NCBI GenBank assembly: GCA_017414585.1
Contig: JAFQLN010000163.1
Coordinates: forward strand, 1 to 15,183
Direction: 5' to 3'
DNA length: 15,183 bases
Origin: Clostridia bacterium
GTDB lineage: Bacteria > Bacillota_A > Clostridia > Oscillospirales > CAG-272
Part shown: piece after piece, positions 1 through 6,889 of the stretch
Layout: each line of letters begins with the position of its first letter
Position numbering within the stretch: the stretch's first letter is position 1
Notes under the pieces: model-generated
Told to the model about the DNA's origin: nothing
What the model saw: the letters and a program-made list of their open reading frames with translations, nothing else
Database searches by the model: none
Position numbers and translations under genes: made by a program

Positions 1-1187
1 TGTCCATTCAGGTAGACCTCCGCAACGCTCTTTCCAAGCAGAACATCCGCGTAGACGTTCCTTCCAGATTTACTGTCGGTATCTCCACCGAAACCGGCAT
101 CATGCAGAACGCGGCTGAAAGACTTCTCGGTATGAAGATCGACGAAATCAAGCAGATCGCGGAAGATATCATCTTCGGTCAGATGCGTCTGATCATCGCA
201 ACCATGGATATCGAAGAAATCAACTCCGACCGTGACAAGTTCCTCGAAGCGGTTTCTTCCAACGTAGAAACCGAACTGAAGAAAATCGGTCTTCGTCTGA
301 TCAACGTAAACGTCACCGACATTACCGACGAATCAGGCTATATCATCGCGCTCGGTAAGGAAGCCGCATCCAAGGCAATCAACGATGCAAAGGTTTCCGT
401 CGCGGAAGCTGACCGCGTAGGTTCCATCGGTGCTGCGGAAGCTGACCGTGATATGCGTATTTCCGTATCGAAGTCCGACTCCGAAGCGATTACCGGTGAA
501 AACGACGCGAAGGCAAGAATTGCCGACTCCGACGCAACAAGACGCGAACGTGAAGCGGAAGCGATGAAGCGTGCAACCGCTGCCGAAAACATCGCAAAGG
601 CAAAGGCACAGGAAGAATCCTTCGACGCGCAGAGAGCAGCTGAAGAAGCAAGAGCGCATTACGAACAGGCGAAGCTCGAAGCGGACGTCATGGTTAAGAC
701 GGAAATCGAACGCAAGAAGATCGAAGTCGAAGCGGAAGCCGAAGCTGAAAAGATCCGCCGCCGTGCAAAGGGTGAAGCGGATGCTACGCTCATGAGAATG
801 CAGGCGGAAGCAGACGGTATGAAGGAAATCCTCACCAAGCAGGCGGAAGGTTTCGCTGAAATCGTCAAGTCCGCGGGCGGCGATGCGAATGCAGCCATCA
901 AGCTCATGATCGCCGACAAACTCGAAGAAATCACCAGAATTCAGGTTGACGCAATCAAGAATCTCCAGATCGACAAGATCACTGTGTGGGATTCGGGAGC
1001 TAAGACCGGGGACGGCAAGGGCACGACCGCAGACTTTATCTCGGGTCTTTACAAGAGTATTCCTCCGCTGTCCGAAATGTTTGATATGGCAGGTATGCAG
1101 CTTCCCGCCTATCTCGGTGAACAGAAAGCGGAAGTACCTGCAGTTTCAGCAGAACCCGCAGCGAATAATCCGACCACTCCGGTGTAA
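1..1187 (+). CDS. Flotillin-like SPFH/Band 7 protein, 5' end missing
   Basis: The reading frame is open from the left edge (first full codon at position 3), so the true start lies upstream; 394 residues are visible. Flotillins are membrane-associated scaffolds of bacterial membrane microdomains. The first roughly 130 visible residues read as the end of an SPFH domain (VDVPSRFTVGIST, then IMQNAAERLLG). Next comes a long Ala/Glu/Lys/Arg-rich heptad-like stretch (about residues 135-285), as expected for the flotillin coiled coil. The C-terminal part (ITVWDSG, then a Pro/Leu-rich block ending PAYLG) resembles FloT/YuaG-type flotillins rather than the shorter FloA type. Lysine is mostly AAG here, unlike the rnf and MutS-like genes where AAA dominates, which hints at high expression (inference). 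The next gene, 80 bases on, encodes a membrane protein that may be a partner. Family assignment is secure; the exact subtype is not. Confidence 0.87.
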   Translation, partial: SIQVDLRNALSKQNIRVDVPSRFTVGISTETGIMQNAAERLLGMKIDEIKQIAEDIIFGQMRLIIATMDIEEINSDRDKFLEAVSSNVETELKKIGLRLINVNVTDITDESGYIIALGKEAASKAINDAKVSVAEADRVGSIGAAEADRDMRISVSKSDSEAITGENDAKARIADSDATRREREAEAMKRATAAENIAKAKAQEESFDAQRAAEEARAHYEQAKLEADVMVKTEIERKKIEVEAEAEAEKIRRRAKGEADATLMRMQAEADGMKEILTKQAEGFAEIVKSAGGDANAAIKLMIADKLEEITRIQVDAIKNLQIDKITVWDSGAKTGDGKGTTADFISGLYKSIPPLSEMFDMAGMQLPAYLGEQKAEVPAVSAEPAANNPTTPV

Positions 1188-1200
1188 ATGACAGCACGGT

Positions 1201-1257
1201 GCGGTCTTGATTATAAATTTATAAGAAAGGACCGCCCGATTCGTGACAGCAGGGCGG
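1201..1257 (+). promoter_or_regulatory. Mutually exclusive hairpins with a 14-bp palindrome in the intergenic leader
   Basis: Hairpin A pairs GCGGTC (1201-1206) with GACCGC (1230-1235). Its loop contains the perfect palindrome TTATAAATTTATAA (1211-1224). Hairpin B pairs CCGCCC (1232-1237) with GGGCGG (1252-1257). A and B share bases 1232-1235, so both cannot form at once. There is no T-run behind either stem, so this is not a standard terminator. TGACAGCA also occurs twice as a direct repeat (1189-1196 and 1244-1251). Hairpin B ends 10 bases before the next start codon and would cover the only purine-rich, SD-like stretch there. A regulatory role is inference. Confidence 0.35.
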
Positions 1258-1267
1258 AAACACAACC

Positions 1268-1963
1268 ATGGCAAAAAAGAAAAATGCTCCTGTCGACATG
1301 AACGCGACCTTTAAGAACGGCATGAACAAGGAACGTACCAAGCAGTCCGCCATTCAGGGACTGATGCTTCTTGTGTATATCTGTGTGCTTGGCGTATTTT
1401 CTTACATCGTCAGTATGATTCCCGCAGGGCTCTTCGGGGTCATGATTGCGAAGGAAAATACTACTAACCAGATCATTTACGATATCCAGAACATCGCGCT
1501 TTGTGTACTCGGACTTGCGATTGTCACTATCGGCGGCTGGATGCTTGCCAAGAAAGTCGGCGAAAATGACGCTATGTTCGTTTTCCGCAATAAGATGGAC
1601 AGAAAGCTGGACGGACGCTATCTGATGGTCAGCGTAGTTGTCGGTGTGGGCATCTTCTTTGTGATGAGTGCTGTGATGAATATCGACTTCTTTGCAGGTC
1701 CCATCCGTTATCTCGGTATTTTCCTGACCCGTGCGGAACGCAGTATCAACGAAGGCATCAAGGTTCCGTTCCTTACAAGACTCCTCGCAGCCGTAATCTG
1801 CCTTATCGTGGAAGTGCCGCTTATTATCAAAGGTACCCGTGACGGCTTCAAGGAAATGATGGAGCAGCAGGAAGACAACGAAGAAGAAGAAAACCGCCGT
1901 GCGAAGGAACGCGAAGAAGCGGAAATTGCTTATCAGAACAGAAACAAGGATAAGAACAGATAA
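1268..1963 (+). CDS. Four-helix membrane protein of unknown function
   Basis: The product has 231 residues and I do not recognise the family. A basic N-terminus (MAKKKNAP) leads to four hydrophobic segments at about residues 29-50, 78-98, 118-139 and 169-188. The last 40 residues are highly charged (Glu/Arg/Lys-rich, ending NRNKDKNR), probably a cytoplasmic helix. The start is the ATG at 1268; the upstream ribosome binding site is poor (AGGGCGG, itself inside a possible hairpin). It lies 80 bases downstream of the flotillin gene on the same strand with no convincing terminator between them, so co-transcription is plausible. Flotillins are often encoded beside NfeD-type membrane proteins, but I see no NfeD features here. 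A functional link to the flotillin is inferred from position only. Confidence 0.78.
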   Translation: MAKKKNAPVDMNATFKNGMNKERTKQSAIQGLMLLVYICVLGVFSYIVSMIPAGLFGVMIAKENTTNQIIYDIQNIALCVLGLAIVTIGGWMLAKKVGENDAMFVFRNKMDRKLDGRYLMVSVVVGVGIFFVMSAVMNIDFFAGPIRYLGIFLTRAERSINEGIKVPFLTRLLAAVICLIVEVPLIIKGTRDGFKEMMEQQEDNEEEENRRAKEREEAEIAYQNRNKDKNR

Positions 1964-2001
1964 ACTTCCGTTTTTCCTCGAAAATATCATATCGGATGAA
2001 T

Positions 2002-2043
2002 ATCACCCCTGTCCTGCGTCAAAAACAGTATAGGGGTGATTTT
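2002..2043 (+). promoter_or_regulatory. 9-bp hairpin covering the CmpB-type gene's ribosome binding site
   Basis: ATCACCCCT (2002-2010) is exactly complementary to AGGGGTGAT (2032-2040), with a 21-base loop. The 3' arm contains the AGGGG that would serve as Shine-Dalgarno for the ATG at 2048. Four T residues follow directly (2040-2043), so the stem could also be a weak terminator for the preceding gene. The sequence does not say which role applies. The perfect 9-bp complementarity is seen directly; the function is inference. Confidence 0.5.
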
Positions 2044-2047
2044 CAGT

Positions 2048-2491
2048 ATGATCCGGAAAACAGAGTATCTTTGTGTATTTCTGACGGGCGGGGTGATCTA
2101 CGGTTGTCTGGAACTTCTCTGGCGCGGCTATACACACTGGAGTATGACAATCGCCGGCGGCATCTGTCTTCTTTTGCTGCATTTGATCAACCGGAAACTG
2201 GGGGCGTGGCATCTTCTTGCGCGGTGCCTGATGGGATGCTTTCTTATAACATTAGTGGAATTTGTCATCGGCATTGTGGTCAACCGGATTCTCGGACTCG
2301 GTGTATGGGACTATTCCGCTATGCCGGGGAATGTGCTCGGTCAGATTTGTCCGGCGTTTACCGTGATGTGGTTTTTCATCAGCCTGCCCGCATTCGTACT
2401 GTCGGGCGCAGTCAGCAGGTTTTTTCAGTGGATGGAAAAAAGGGAAGAATACGGCACTTTTGCCGGCGAGACAGAATCAACGGGCTTTTAA
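2048..2491 (+). CDS. CmpB-family (putative ABC-transporter type IV) small membrane protein
   Basis: The product has 147 residues, is very hydrophobic and has about four membrane segments. The block YGCLELLWRGYTHWSM near residues 18-33 is the signature I associate with the CmpB family (PF06541), common in Clostridia. Despite the family name, no transport role has been firmly shown and no ATPase gene is adjacent. I chose the ATG at 2048 (AGGGG at 2032-2036, 11-base spacing) over an in-frame GTG at 2036 that lies inside that Shine-Dalgarno. The stop codon lies in the loop of a terminator-like hairpin. A 150-residue protein of this type is a normal family length. Family call fairly sure; function unknown. 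Confidence 0.8.
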   Translation: MIRKTEYLCVFLTGGVIYGCLELLWRGYTHWSMTIAGGICLLLLHLINRKLGAWHLLARCLMGCFLITLVEFVIGIVVNRILGLGVWDYSAMPGNVLGQICPAFTVMWFFISLPAFVLSGAVSRFFQWMEKREEYGTFAGETESTGF

Positions 2492-2511
2492 TAAGCCCAT
2501 ACATATTTTTT
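2482..2511 (+). terminator. Rho-independent-like terminator overlapping the CmpB-type stop codon
   Basis: GGGCTT (2482-2487) pairs with AAGCCC (2493-2498) around a 5-base loop, and six T residues lie at 2506-2511. The TAA stop (2489-2491) sits in the loop. The seven-base gap between stem and T-run makes it a weak example. Confidence 0.5.
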
Positions 2512-2572
2512 CGGCATAATCCCATATGGGACGACAGTGCGGTGCAAAAACCGTGTGACGGAGCGTACATAC

Positions 2573-3535
2573 ATGAGCAAGAAGAAAACAAATCGAATCA
2601 CCCGCAGGCGGAGCAGAACGGCATGGACAAAACAACGGATCATCCGTTGTGTCGTGCTGTCTCTGTTTGCTTTTGCCCTGCTCTTTACTGTCGGACTTTT
2701 CTGTTATACAGCCTACCGGCTTACCGGAACCGTCCTCCCTACAGCGGAACTCTGGGACGGGAAACCCACCATCCGCTTTATTGACGTCGGACAGGGGGAC
2801 TGCACACTCATTACCTATCGCGGAGATTCCATTCTCATCGACGCGGGACCGGCTTCAAGCGGGGACATTGCCGCCGAATATGTCCGGATGTATGCACCAA
2901 AACTCGACTGCTTCATCATTACGCATCCCCACGAAGACCATATGGGCGGCGCCGAGGATGTCCTGCGTGCCGTGGATACTGAGACATTGATTCTCTCCGA
3001 TATCGACGCGGACGACGCATTTTTTACAGATACCCTCCGTGTCGCCGAACAGGAGCATGCCGAAATCATCCGTCTGAACGGGGCGCGGACTTTATCCGTC
3101 GGTGAAATTGAAGTCGAAATTCTCGATTCCTTCGGTTTTGCGTATGAGGATCTGAACGATGCCAGTCTGGTCATCCGCGTGACTGTCGGGGAGACAACGA
3201 TGCTTGTGACGGGAGACGCGGAAGCCGGGGAAGAAGAGCATCTTCTCGGGATCTGTCCCGAAAAGCTCGACTGCGATATTCTCAAGGTCGGTCACCATGG
3301 TTCCAAATCCTCCACAACCGAGGCGTTTGTTGCCGCCGTATCCCCGCAGATCTGTGTCATATCTGTCGGAAGGGGCAATTCCTACGGACATCCCGCCGAG
3401 GAAGTAACGCGCCGTATCGAAACATTCGGTGCCCAAATCAGGCGGACGGATAGGGAAGGACACGTTATTGTCCGCGGGGAATCATCGGATAATCACGGAT
3501 TGCTTGACATATGGAGAAATATATGGTATCATTGA
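2573..3535 (+). CDS. Membrane-anchored ComEC-like metallo-beta-lactamase-fold hydrolase
   Basis: The product has 320 residues. A strongly basic N-terminus (SKKKTNRITRRRSR) and one hydrophobic segment at about residues 24-46 suggest a signal anchor with the catalytic domain outside the membrane. The domain matches the C-terminal hydrolase part of ComEC/Rec2: FIDVGQGDC, DAGP, the metal motif HPHEDH (His118, His120, Asp122, His123), TGDAE, VGHHGS and a late YGHP. The ComEC channel and OB-fold regions are absent, so this is a stand-alone ComEC-like nuclease/hydrolase of the kind common in Clostridia, not a full DNA-uptake channel. The start is the ATG at 2573 (GGAG at 2560-2563, 9-base spacing); an upstream GTG at 2537 has no such support. 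The substrate is unknown; extracellular DNA or a phosphodiester is a guess. The end of the gene contains the promoter of the next gene. Confidence 0.87.
   Translation: MSKKKTNRITRRRSRTAWTKQRIIRCVVLSLFAFALLFTVGLFCYTAYRLTGTVLPTAELWDGKPTIRFIDVGQGDCTLITYRGDSILIDAGPASSGDIAAEYVRMYAPKLDCFIITHPHEDHMGGAEDVLRAVDTETLILSDIDADDAFFTDTLRVAEQEHAEIIRLNGARTLSVGEIEVEILDSFGFAYEDLNDASLVIRVTVGETTMLVTGDAEAGEEEHLLGICPEKLDCDILKVGHHGSKSSTTEAFVAAVSPQICVISVGRGNSYGHPAEEVTRRIETFGAQIRRTDREGHVIVRGESSDNHGLLDIWRNIWYH
3504..3532 (+). promoter_or_regulatory. Sigma-A-type promoter inside the 3' end of the ComEC-like gene
   Basis: TTGACA (3504-3509) is followed after 17 bases by TATCAT (3527-3532), with TGG directly before the -10, giving an extended -10. 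The predicted transcription start is near 3539, about 25 bases before the ATG at 3564. The match is close to consensus and correctly placed for the 220-residue protein gene, which may therefore be transcribed independently. Confidence 0.75.
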
Positions 3536-3563
3536 TACATAGGAGGATACGTAGGAGAATACC

Positions 3564-4226
3564 ATGGAATTCTGGTTTACCGTCTGTACTGCCGCACTGA
3601 TTTTTGGCGCATTGCCGTATCTGCGGCTGATCATCAAGCGGATTTCGTTTGCAGTCAGAGTGAAAAGAGCGTGCCGACAGTATCACTATACTTTTCAAGC
3701 GGCTCACCCGATGTGGATTTTTGCACTGAACAATTCCGGTCATGCGGATTTTTACTGTGAATCACAGGACGATAACCGGGTGTATGCCGTCAAGCTCGTC
3801 GGTGCGGTACATAGAATGATGACGCTGTATTTTATTGACGGGGACAGATACCGCTGGAAAAGGGAAATCCCCCTGTTCGGAAAGGGTGTGGCAATGGGAG
3901 CGGGAACGCTTCTGGGAAGTATAGTACATGAGCAGTACACGGGAATCAGAGAATGGAAACCGGTGGACTTTGCTTACCGCCGCGAAGACGACCGGTACAA
4001 ACGCATCATTCCCGTCATTCTCGGCAATCCCGTTCCCCTGCACGTCATGCGTTCTAAGGAAACATATAAGAAAGATCTGTACTTTGAACGTCCCGATATG
4101 TTCGCAAAAGAGGCGGAAACTGTATTTCAGCATACCGAAATCTACGACAGTGATCTCATCTGGGACGCTTATCTCTTTTCGGCGAGAGGATTCATCCGCG
4201 AACTGGAAGTTTCCATGCTGAAATAA
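3564..4226 (+). CDS. Conserved-looking hypothetical protein with N-terminal membrane helix
   Basis: The product has 220 residues and no recognised family. Residues about 3-25 are hydrophobic and followed by a basic stretch (RLIIKRISFAVRVKR), consistent with an anchor whose remainder is cytoplasmic. The rest is soluble, mixed alpha/beta and rich in aromatic and charged residues, with a possible short hydrophobic glycine-rich stretch around residues 110-120. Two Shine-Dalgarno-like motifs precede it (AGGAGG at 3541-3546 and AGGAG at 3553-3557, the latter 6 bases from the ATG), and it has a near-consensus promoter. Good translation signals and codon use like its neighbours make it a real gene. 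It ends before a bidirectional terminator facing spo0A. Function unknown. Confidence 0.82.
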   Translation: MEFWFTVCTAALIFGALPYLRLIIKRISFAVRVKRACRQYHYTFQAAHPMWIFALNNSGHADFYCESQDDNRVYAVKLVGAVHRMMTLYFIDGDRYRWKREIPLFGKGVAMGAGTLLGSIVHEQYTGIREWKPVDFAYRREDDRYKRIIPVILGNPVPLHVMRSKETYKKDLYFERPDMFAKEAETVFQHTEIYDSDLIWDAYLFSARGFIRELEVSMLK

Positions 4227-4263
4227 ACGGAACGCCGCCGAAGCACATCACTTTCCGCAGACG

Positions 4264-4299
4264 CACAAAAATCCCTTCTGGGCAAAGAGGGATTTTGTG
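4264..4299. terminator. Bidirectional terminator between the hypothetical gene and spo0A
   Basis: ATCCCT (4271-4276) pairs with AGGGAT (4288-4293). The stem extends through A-T pairs (4268-4270 with 4294-4296) and, past a bulged A, through CAC/GTG (4264-4266 with 4297-4299). Flanking A- and T-runs let it work on both strands, and it lies between two convergent genes. Confidence 0.8.
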
Positions 4300-4318
4300 A
4301 TATGGATTTGAAAGCGCC

Positions 4319-5104
4319 TCAGCGGATTTTGTATTTGAGACGCAGATTGTCAGCGATCATGGCAATAAATTCCGAATTGGTCGGCTTGCCGCGGCTGTTT
4401 TGGATGGTGTAGCCGAAATATGCGTTCAGCGTCTCCACATCCCCTCTGTCCCATGCGACTTCAATGGCATGACGGATGGCACGTTCCACGCGGGATGTTG
4501 TGGTCTGGTATTTTTTCGCAACGGACGGATAAAGGATCTTCGTCACCGAATTGATAATATCGCTGTCCGAAATTGTCATCAGAATCGCCGTGCGCAGATA
4601 CTGATATCCTTTGATGTGTGCGGGAACGCCGATCTGGTGAATGATGCGCGTAACCTGTGTTTCCATATCATAGGATGTACTGTCAGAAGCTGTGTAAATA
4701 TCGGCAGATGCCTGATTCTTAGTCTGTGCCGAACGGTTTTTCAGAATCGTATGCATCCCTTCCCGGAGATTTTCGTAATCAATCGGTTTTGTGAGACATA
4801 AGGATGCCCCCAGACGGTTTGCTTCCATCAGCACGCTCGGCGACGCAACCTGCGTCAGAATGACAAAGGACGGCATCCCTTTTCCGCTTTCAGCCGCTTT
4901 TGCCATCAGTCCCGCTCCGTCCACTTCCGGCAGCCATAAATCCGTGATGATGATATCGTAATTCTGCCGTGCCATCATGCGCAGTGCTTCTTCGCCGTTT
5001 CTGCATTCGTCAGCCTGTGCGCCTTCGGATGCGGCTATTTCACGGCAGCGGCTCCGAACTTCCGCATTTTCATCCGCAATCAGTATTTTTGTATCCTTAT
5101 CCAT
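4319..5104 (-). CDS. spo0A: Spo0A, stage 0 sporulation response regulator
   Basis: Spo0A is the phosphorylation-controlled transcription factor that commits spore formers to sporulation. The receiver domain has the acidic pocket Asp11/Glu12 (ILIADEN), the phosphoacceptor Asp55 in ITDLWLP, Thr84 (ILTQVAS) and Lys106 (LTKP), counted from the ATG at 5104. A variable linker (about residues 117-145) leads to the highly conserved Spo0A_C DNA-binding domain: [25 protein letters not shown], then [15 protein letters not shown] and [10 protein letters not shown]. Total length is 261 residues, normal for the family. The start is uncertain: an in-frame TTG at 5113 is better spaced from AAAGG (5119-5123, 5 bases) than the ATG (14 bases), but the ATG gives the usual family N-terminus. 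No spoIVB or recN flanks it, although spoIVB commonly precedes spo0A. Confidence 0.97.
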   Translation of the reverse strand: MDKDTKILIADENAEVRSRCREIAASEGAQADECRNGEEALRMMARQNYDIIITDLWLPEVDGAGLMAKAAESGKGMPSFVILTQVASPSVLMEANRLGASLCLTKPIDYENLREGMHTILKNRSAQTKNQASADIYTASDSTSYDMETQVTRIIHQIGVPAHIKGYQYLRTAILMTISDSDIINSVTKILYPSVAKKYQTTTSRVERAIRHAIEVAWDRGDVETLNAYFGYTIQNSRGKPTNSEFIAMIADNLRLKYKIR

Positions 5105-5118
5105 TTTATCCAAACCAG

Positions 5119-5123
5119 CCTTT
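5119..5123 (-). promoter_or_regulatory. spo0A Shine-Dalgarno that leaves the start ambiguous
   Basis: Reading leftwards, AAAGG ends 5 bases before a TTG (5113-5111) and 14 bases before the ATG (5104-5102), both in frame. Spacing favours the TTG, which adds three residues; codon type and family length favour the ATG. Confidence 0.5.
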
Positions 5124-5137
5124 CTTTATCTTGAACT

Positions 5138-5156
5138 GTAAATAATTACCATTTAC
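5138..5156. repeat. GTAAAT-N7-ATTTAC dyad in the spo0A leader
   Basis: GTAAAT (5138-5143) and ATTTAC (5151-5156) form a perfect inverted repeat with a 7-base spacer. It lies between the predicted spo0A transcription start (near 5161) and the gene. It is too AT-rich to be a strong RNA hairpin, so it is better viewed as a possible protein-binding site. It does not match the Spo0A box TGTCGAA. Confidence 0.4.
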
Positions 5157-5167
5157 CCGGTGCTCTT

Positions 5168-5196
5168 ATTTTACCATATACTTCCAGAAAATGCAA
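5168..5196 (-). promoter_or_regulatory. Predicted sigma-A promoter of spo0A
   Basis: On the minus strand TTGCAT (5196-5191) is followed after 17 bases by TAAAAT (5173-5168), preceded by TGG (extended -10). The -35 matches consensus only in TTG, but the spacing and -10 are good. The predicted start is near 5161, giving a leader of about 55 bases. No second, sigma-H-like promoter was identified with confidence. Confidence 0.6.
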
Positions 5197-5260
5197 GAGA
5201 CGCCCGGAATAAAAATATGCCAAAAAATACCAGCCGCAATTAGCGAAACTGAACAGAAAC

Positions 5261-5338
5261 GCATCCGTTTTGACAAAGTGCGGCAGAAACTGACAGAGAA
5301 AGCGCATCCGTGCATCCACGAACAGAAATGCGGATGCA
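5261..5338 (+). repeat. Repeated GCATCC motif with competing hairpins upstream of the MutS-like pair
   Basis: GCATCCG occurs at 5261-5267 and 5304-5310, and TGCATCC at 5311-5317. All can pair with CGGATGC(A) at 5331-5338, so alternative 7-bp stems are possible. The 3' arm ends 5 bases before the AGGAG ribosome binding site (5343-5347) of the first MutS-like gene. The complementarity is exact; a regulatory role is inference. The rest of the 240-base spo0A/MutS gap shows the spo0A promoter and no convincing rightward promoter. Confidence 0.45.
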
Positions 5339-5353
5339 GAACAGGAGAAAACC

Positions 5354-6889
5354 ATGTCATATCCCTCTTTGCTGTGGAAAAAAATGCTGTCCGAATGCCC
5401 CGACCCGGCTGACGACAGCGAAATGATCCGAAAGATTCCGCAGAATGTTCTGACTGATCTCGGTCTTGAAGGAGAACTGCGTCCCTCCGCCCTGCGTGTA
5501 CTGCGGATTCCGTGTACAGCGGAGGAAATTCCCATGCGGCAGAAGCTGTTTGCGGCAACGATCGGCAGCACTGTTTTCGCTGAGACTCTTGATACACTGC
5601 GGGAAAGCACGGAAGAACTTGAACGGCTTACGGGACGGATTGACCGCGCACAGAACGAAGACGAGCGTGTACTGCTGTTTCCGGCAGTCCTGCAGACGTG
5701 GTTTGAAACCGCCGATCAGTGGGCTGCTCTGCAAGGCGAAGAGAACCGCTTCGGAGAGATCGGGCAGCATTTTGCGTCCGTGCTTGCAGAGGAAACTGCC
5801 GCAGAATGCAGAAAACGGCTTGAAGAACTGTCCGGCAGAAGACAGTCCGGTCTGCGGCTCATCATCCGGGGCGGGCAGGTTTATGCAGCGGAAGGGCAGA
5901 ATCTGCGTCGTGTACAGCTGGAAGAAGCATTCGACAGAATGGGACTGGGGGACGACATTGTGTCAGCAAGGCATCCGTCCTTCGCACCGCCTTCCGTGAT
6001 CAGGGCATATGCCGGCGTTTACAGCGGATATACGGAAATGCTCAGAGGCTTTTTTGCAGAGTACCGGGACTTTTTCTTCAGCGGAGCGCATGATCTGCAT
6101 GAAATTGCTGCGTACAGTGCGGAAATATCATTCCTCACCGAAACAGCGCGGTATTTTGAAAAACTCGCGGAAAACGGCTATCCGCTCTGCTATCCGGAAT
6201 GCACACACGAAAGACTGGCGGAGCTGAAAGATCTGCGTGATCCATCTTTGCTGCGCCGGCAGCTGTCGGGTGAACAGGTCGTTCCGAACGATCTTTTTAT
6301 GGCATCCGAATCCGGCGGGGAAAAGCTGAATTTTTTCATTCTCAGCGGTGCGAACGGCGGCGGCAAAACGACCTTTCTGCGTGCCTGCGGACTGGCGGTT
6401 CTGTTTTTCATCACAGGCTGTCCGGTTGCGGCACGGCGCGGAAGAATGTACGCCTTTGACTGTCTGTATGCGCATTTTCCCGCCAATGAGAATTTTGAAA
6501 ACAGCGGCCGGTTTGTGAATGAAGCGGAACGTGCGGACGCCATCCTCGCCGATGCAACGGAGAATTCCTTTGCGCTGTTCAACGAGACCTATTCCGGTAC
6601 GGATGAAAAAAAGAGCGAAGAATATTCCTCTCGTCTGGCAGAGACTTTGTATTCGCGCGGTGTGTTCGGCATCTATGTCACGCACATCCATGCACTGACC
6701 GGCGGGAAAATTCCAACCCTTGCTGCTGTGATTGACGAATCGGATGAAAACCGGCGGACGTACAAAATCCGGCGTGTCGGAGGGACAAAATCCTCGTTTG
6801 CAGCGGATATACTCGAAAAATACGGACTTGACCGCACATCTCTCCAAAAACGCCTGACTGTATGCGGAAAGGAGGCAAAACATGGCTGA
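5354..6889 (+). CDS. MutS-like ATPase, first of tandem pair
   Basis: The product has 511 residues and its C-terminal half is a MutS-type ABC ATPase. Walker A is GANGGGKTT (residues 332-340, Lys338). It is followed by SGRFVNEAERADAIL, the subfamily counterpart of the MutS STFM segment, then Walker B FALFNET (Asn410-Glu411, where MutS has Asp-Glu) and the H-loop VTHIHAL. The helical N-terminal half (about residues 60-300) resembles the MutS core/lever region. There is no room for the mismatch-recognition domain, and no Smr domain as in MutS2; MutS proteins usually exceed 750 residues. The start at 5354 has AGGAG at 6-base spacing. Its end overlaps the next gene by 8 bases. MutS ATPases work as dimers with composite active sites, so a heterodimer with the next product is likely (inference). 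Substrate and pathway unknown; it should not be annotated as mismatch repair. Confidence 0.87.
   Translation: MSYPSLLWKKMLSECPDPADDSEMIRKIPQNVLTDLGLEGELRPSALRVLRIPCTAEEIPMRQKLFAATIGSTVFAETLDTLRESTEELERLTGRIDRAQNEDERVLLFPAVLQTWFETADQWAALQGEENRFGEIGQHFASVLAEETAAECRKRLEELSGRRQSGLRLIIRGGQVYAAEGQNLRRVQLEEAFDRMGLGDDIVSARHPSFAPPSVIRAYAGVYSGYTEMLRGFFAEYRDFFFSGAHDLHEIAAYSAEISFLTETARYFEKLAENGYPLCYPECTHERLAELKDLRDPSLLRRQLSGEQVVPNDLFMASESGGEKLNFFILSGANGGGKTTFLRACGLAVLFFITGCPVAARRGRMYAFDCLYAHFPANENFENSGRFVNEAERADAILADATENSFALFNETYSGTDEKKSEEYSSRLAETLYSRGVFGIYVTHIHALTGGKIPTLAAVIDESDENRRTYKIRRVGGTKSSFAADILEKYGLDRTSLQKRLTVCGKEAKHG

Noticed and set aside
1211..1990. Minus-strand open frame of 259 codons opposite the four-helix membrane protein
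   Set aside because: The plus-strand product has coherent membrane topology and an ordinary start; the antisense product is His/Asp-rich and featureless.
2521..2530. Perfect palindrome CCCATATGGG
   Set aside because: It is short, has no loop for an RNA hairpin, and no repeat partner was seen nearby; probably chance.
1996..2784. Plus-strand open frame of 262 codons overlapping the CmpB-type and ComEC-like genes
   Set aside because: It runs in another frame across two recognised proteins and through a terminator-like hairpin, and has no membrane or enzyme motif of its own.
3564..4226. PD-(D/E)XK nuclease fold in the 220-residue hypothetical protein
   Set aside because: The HADFYCES...YAVKL stretch loosely recalls the motif, but the required acidic residue before the Val-Lys position is missing, so no nuclease call is made.
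5270..5298. TTGACA at 5270-5275 as promoter of the MutS-like pair
   Set aside because: No -10-like hexamer lies 16-18 bases downstream, so the promoter of this operon remains unidentified.
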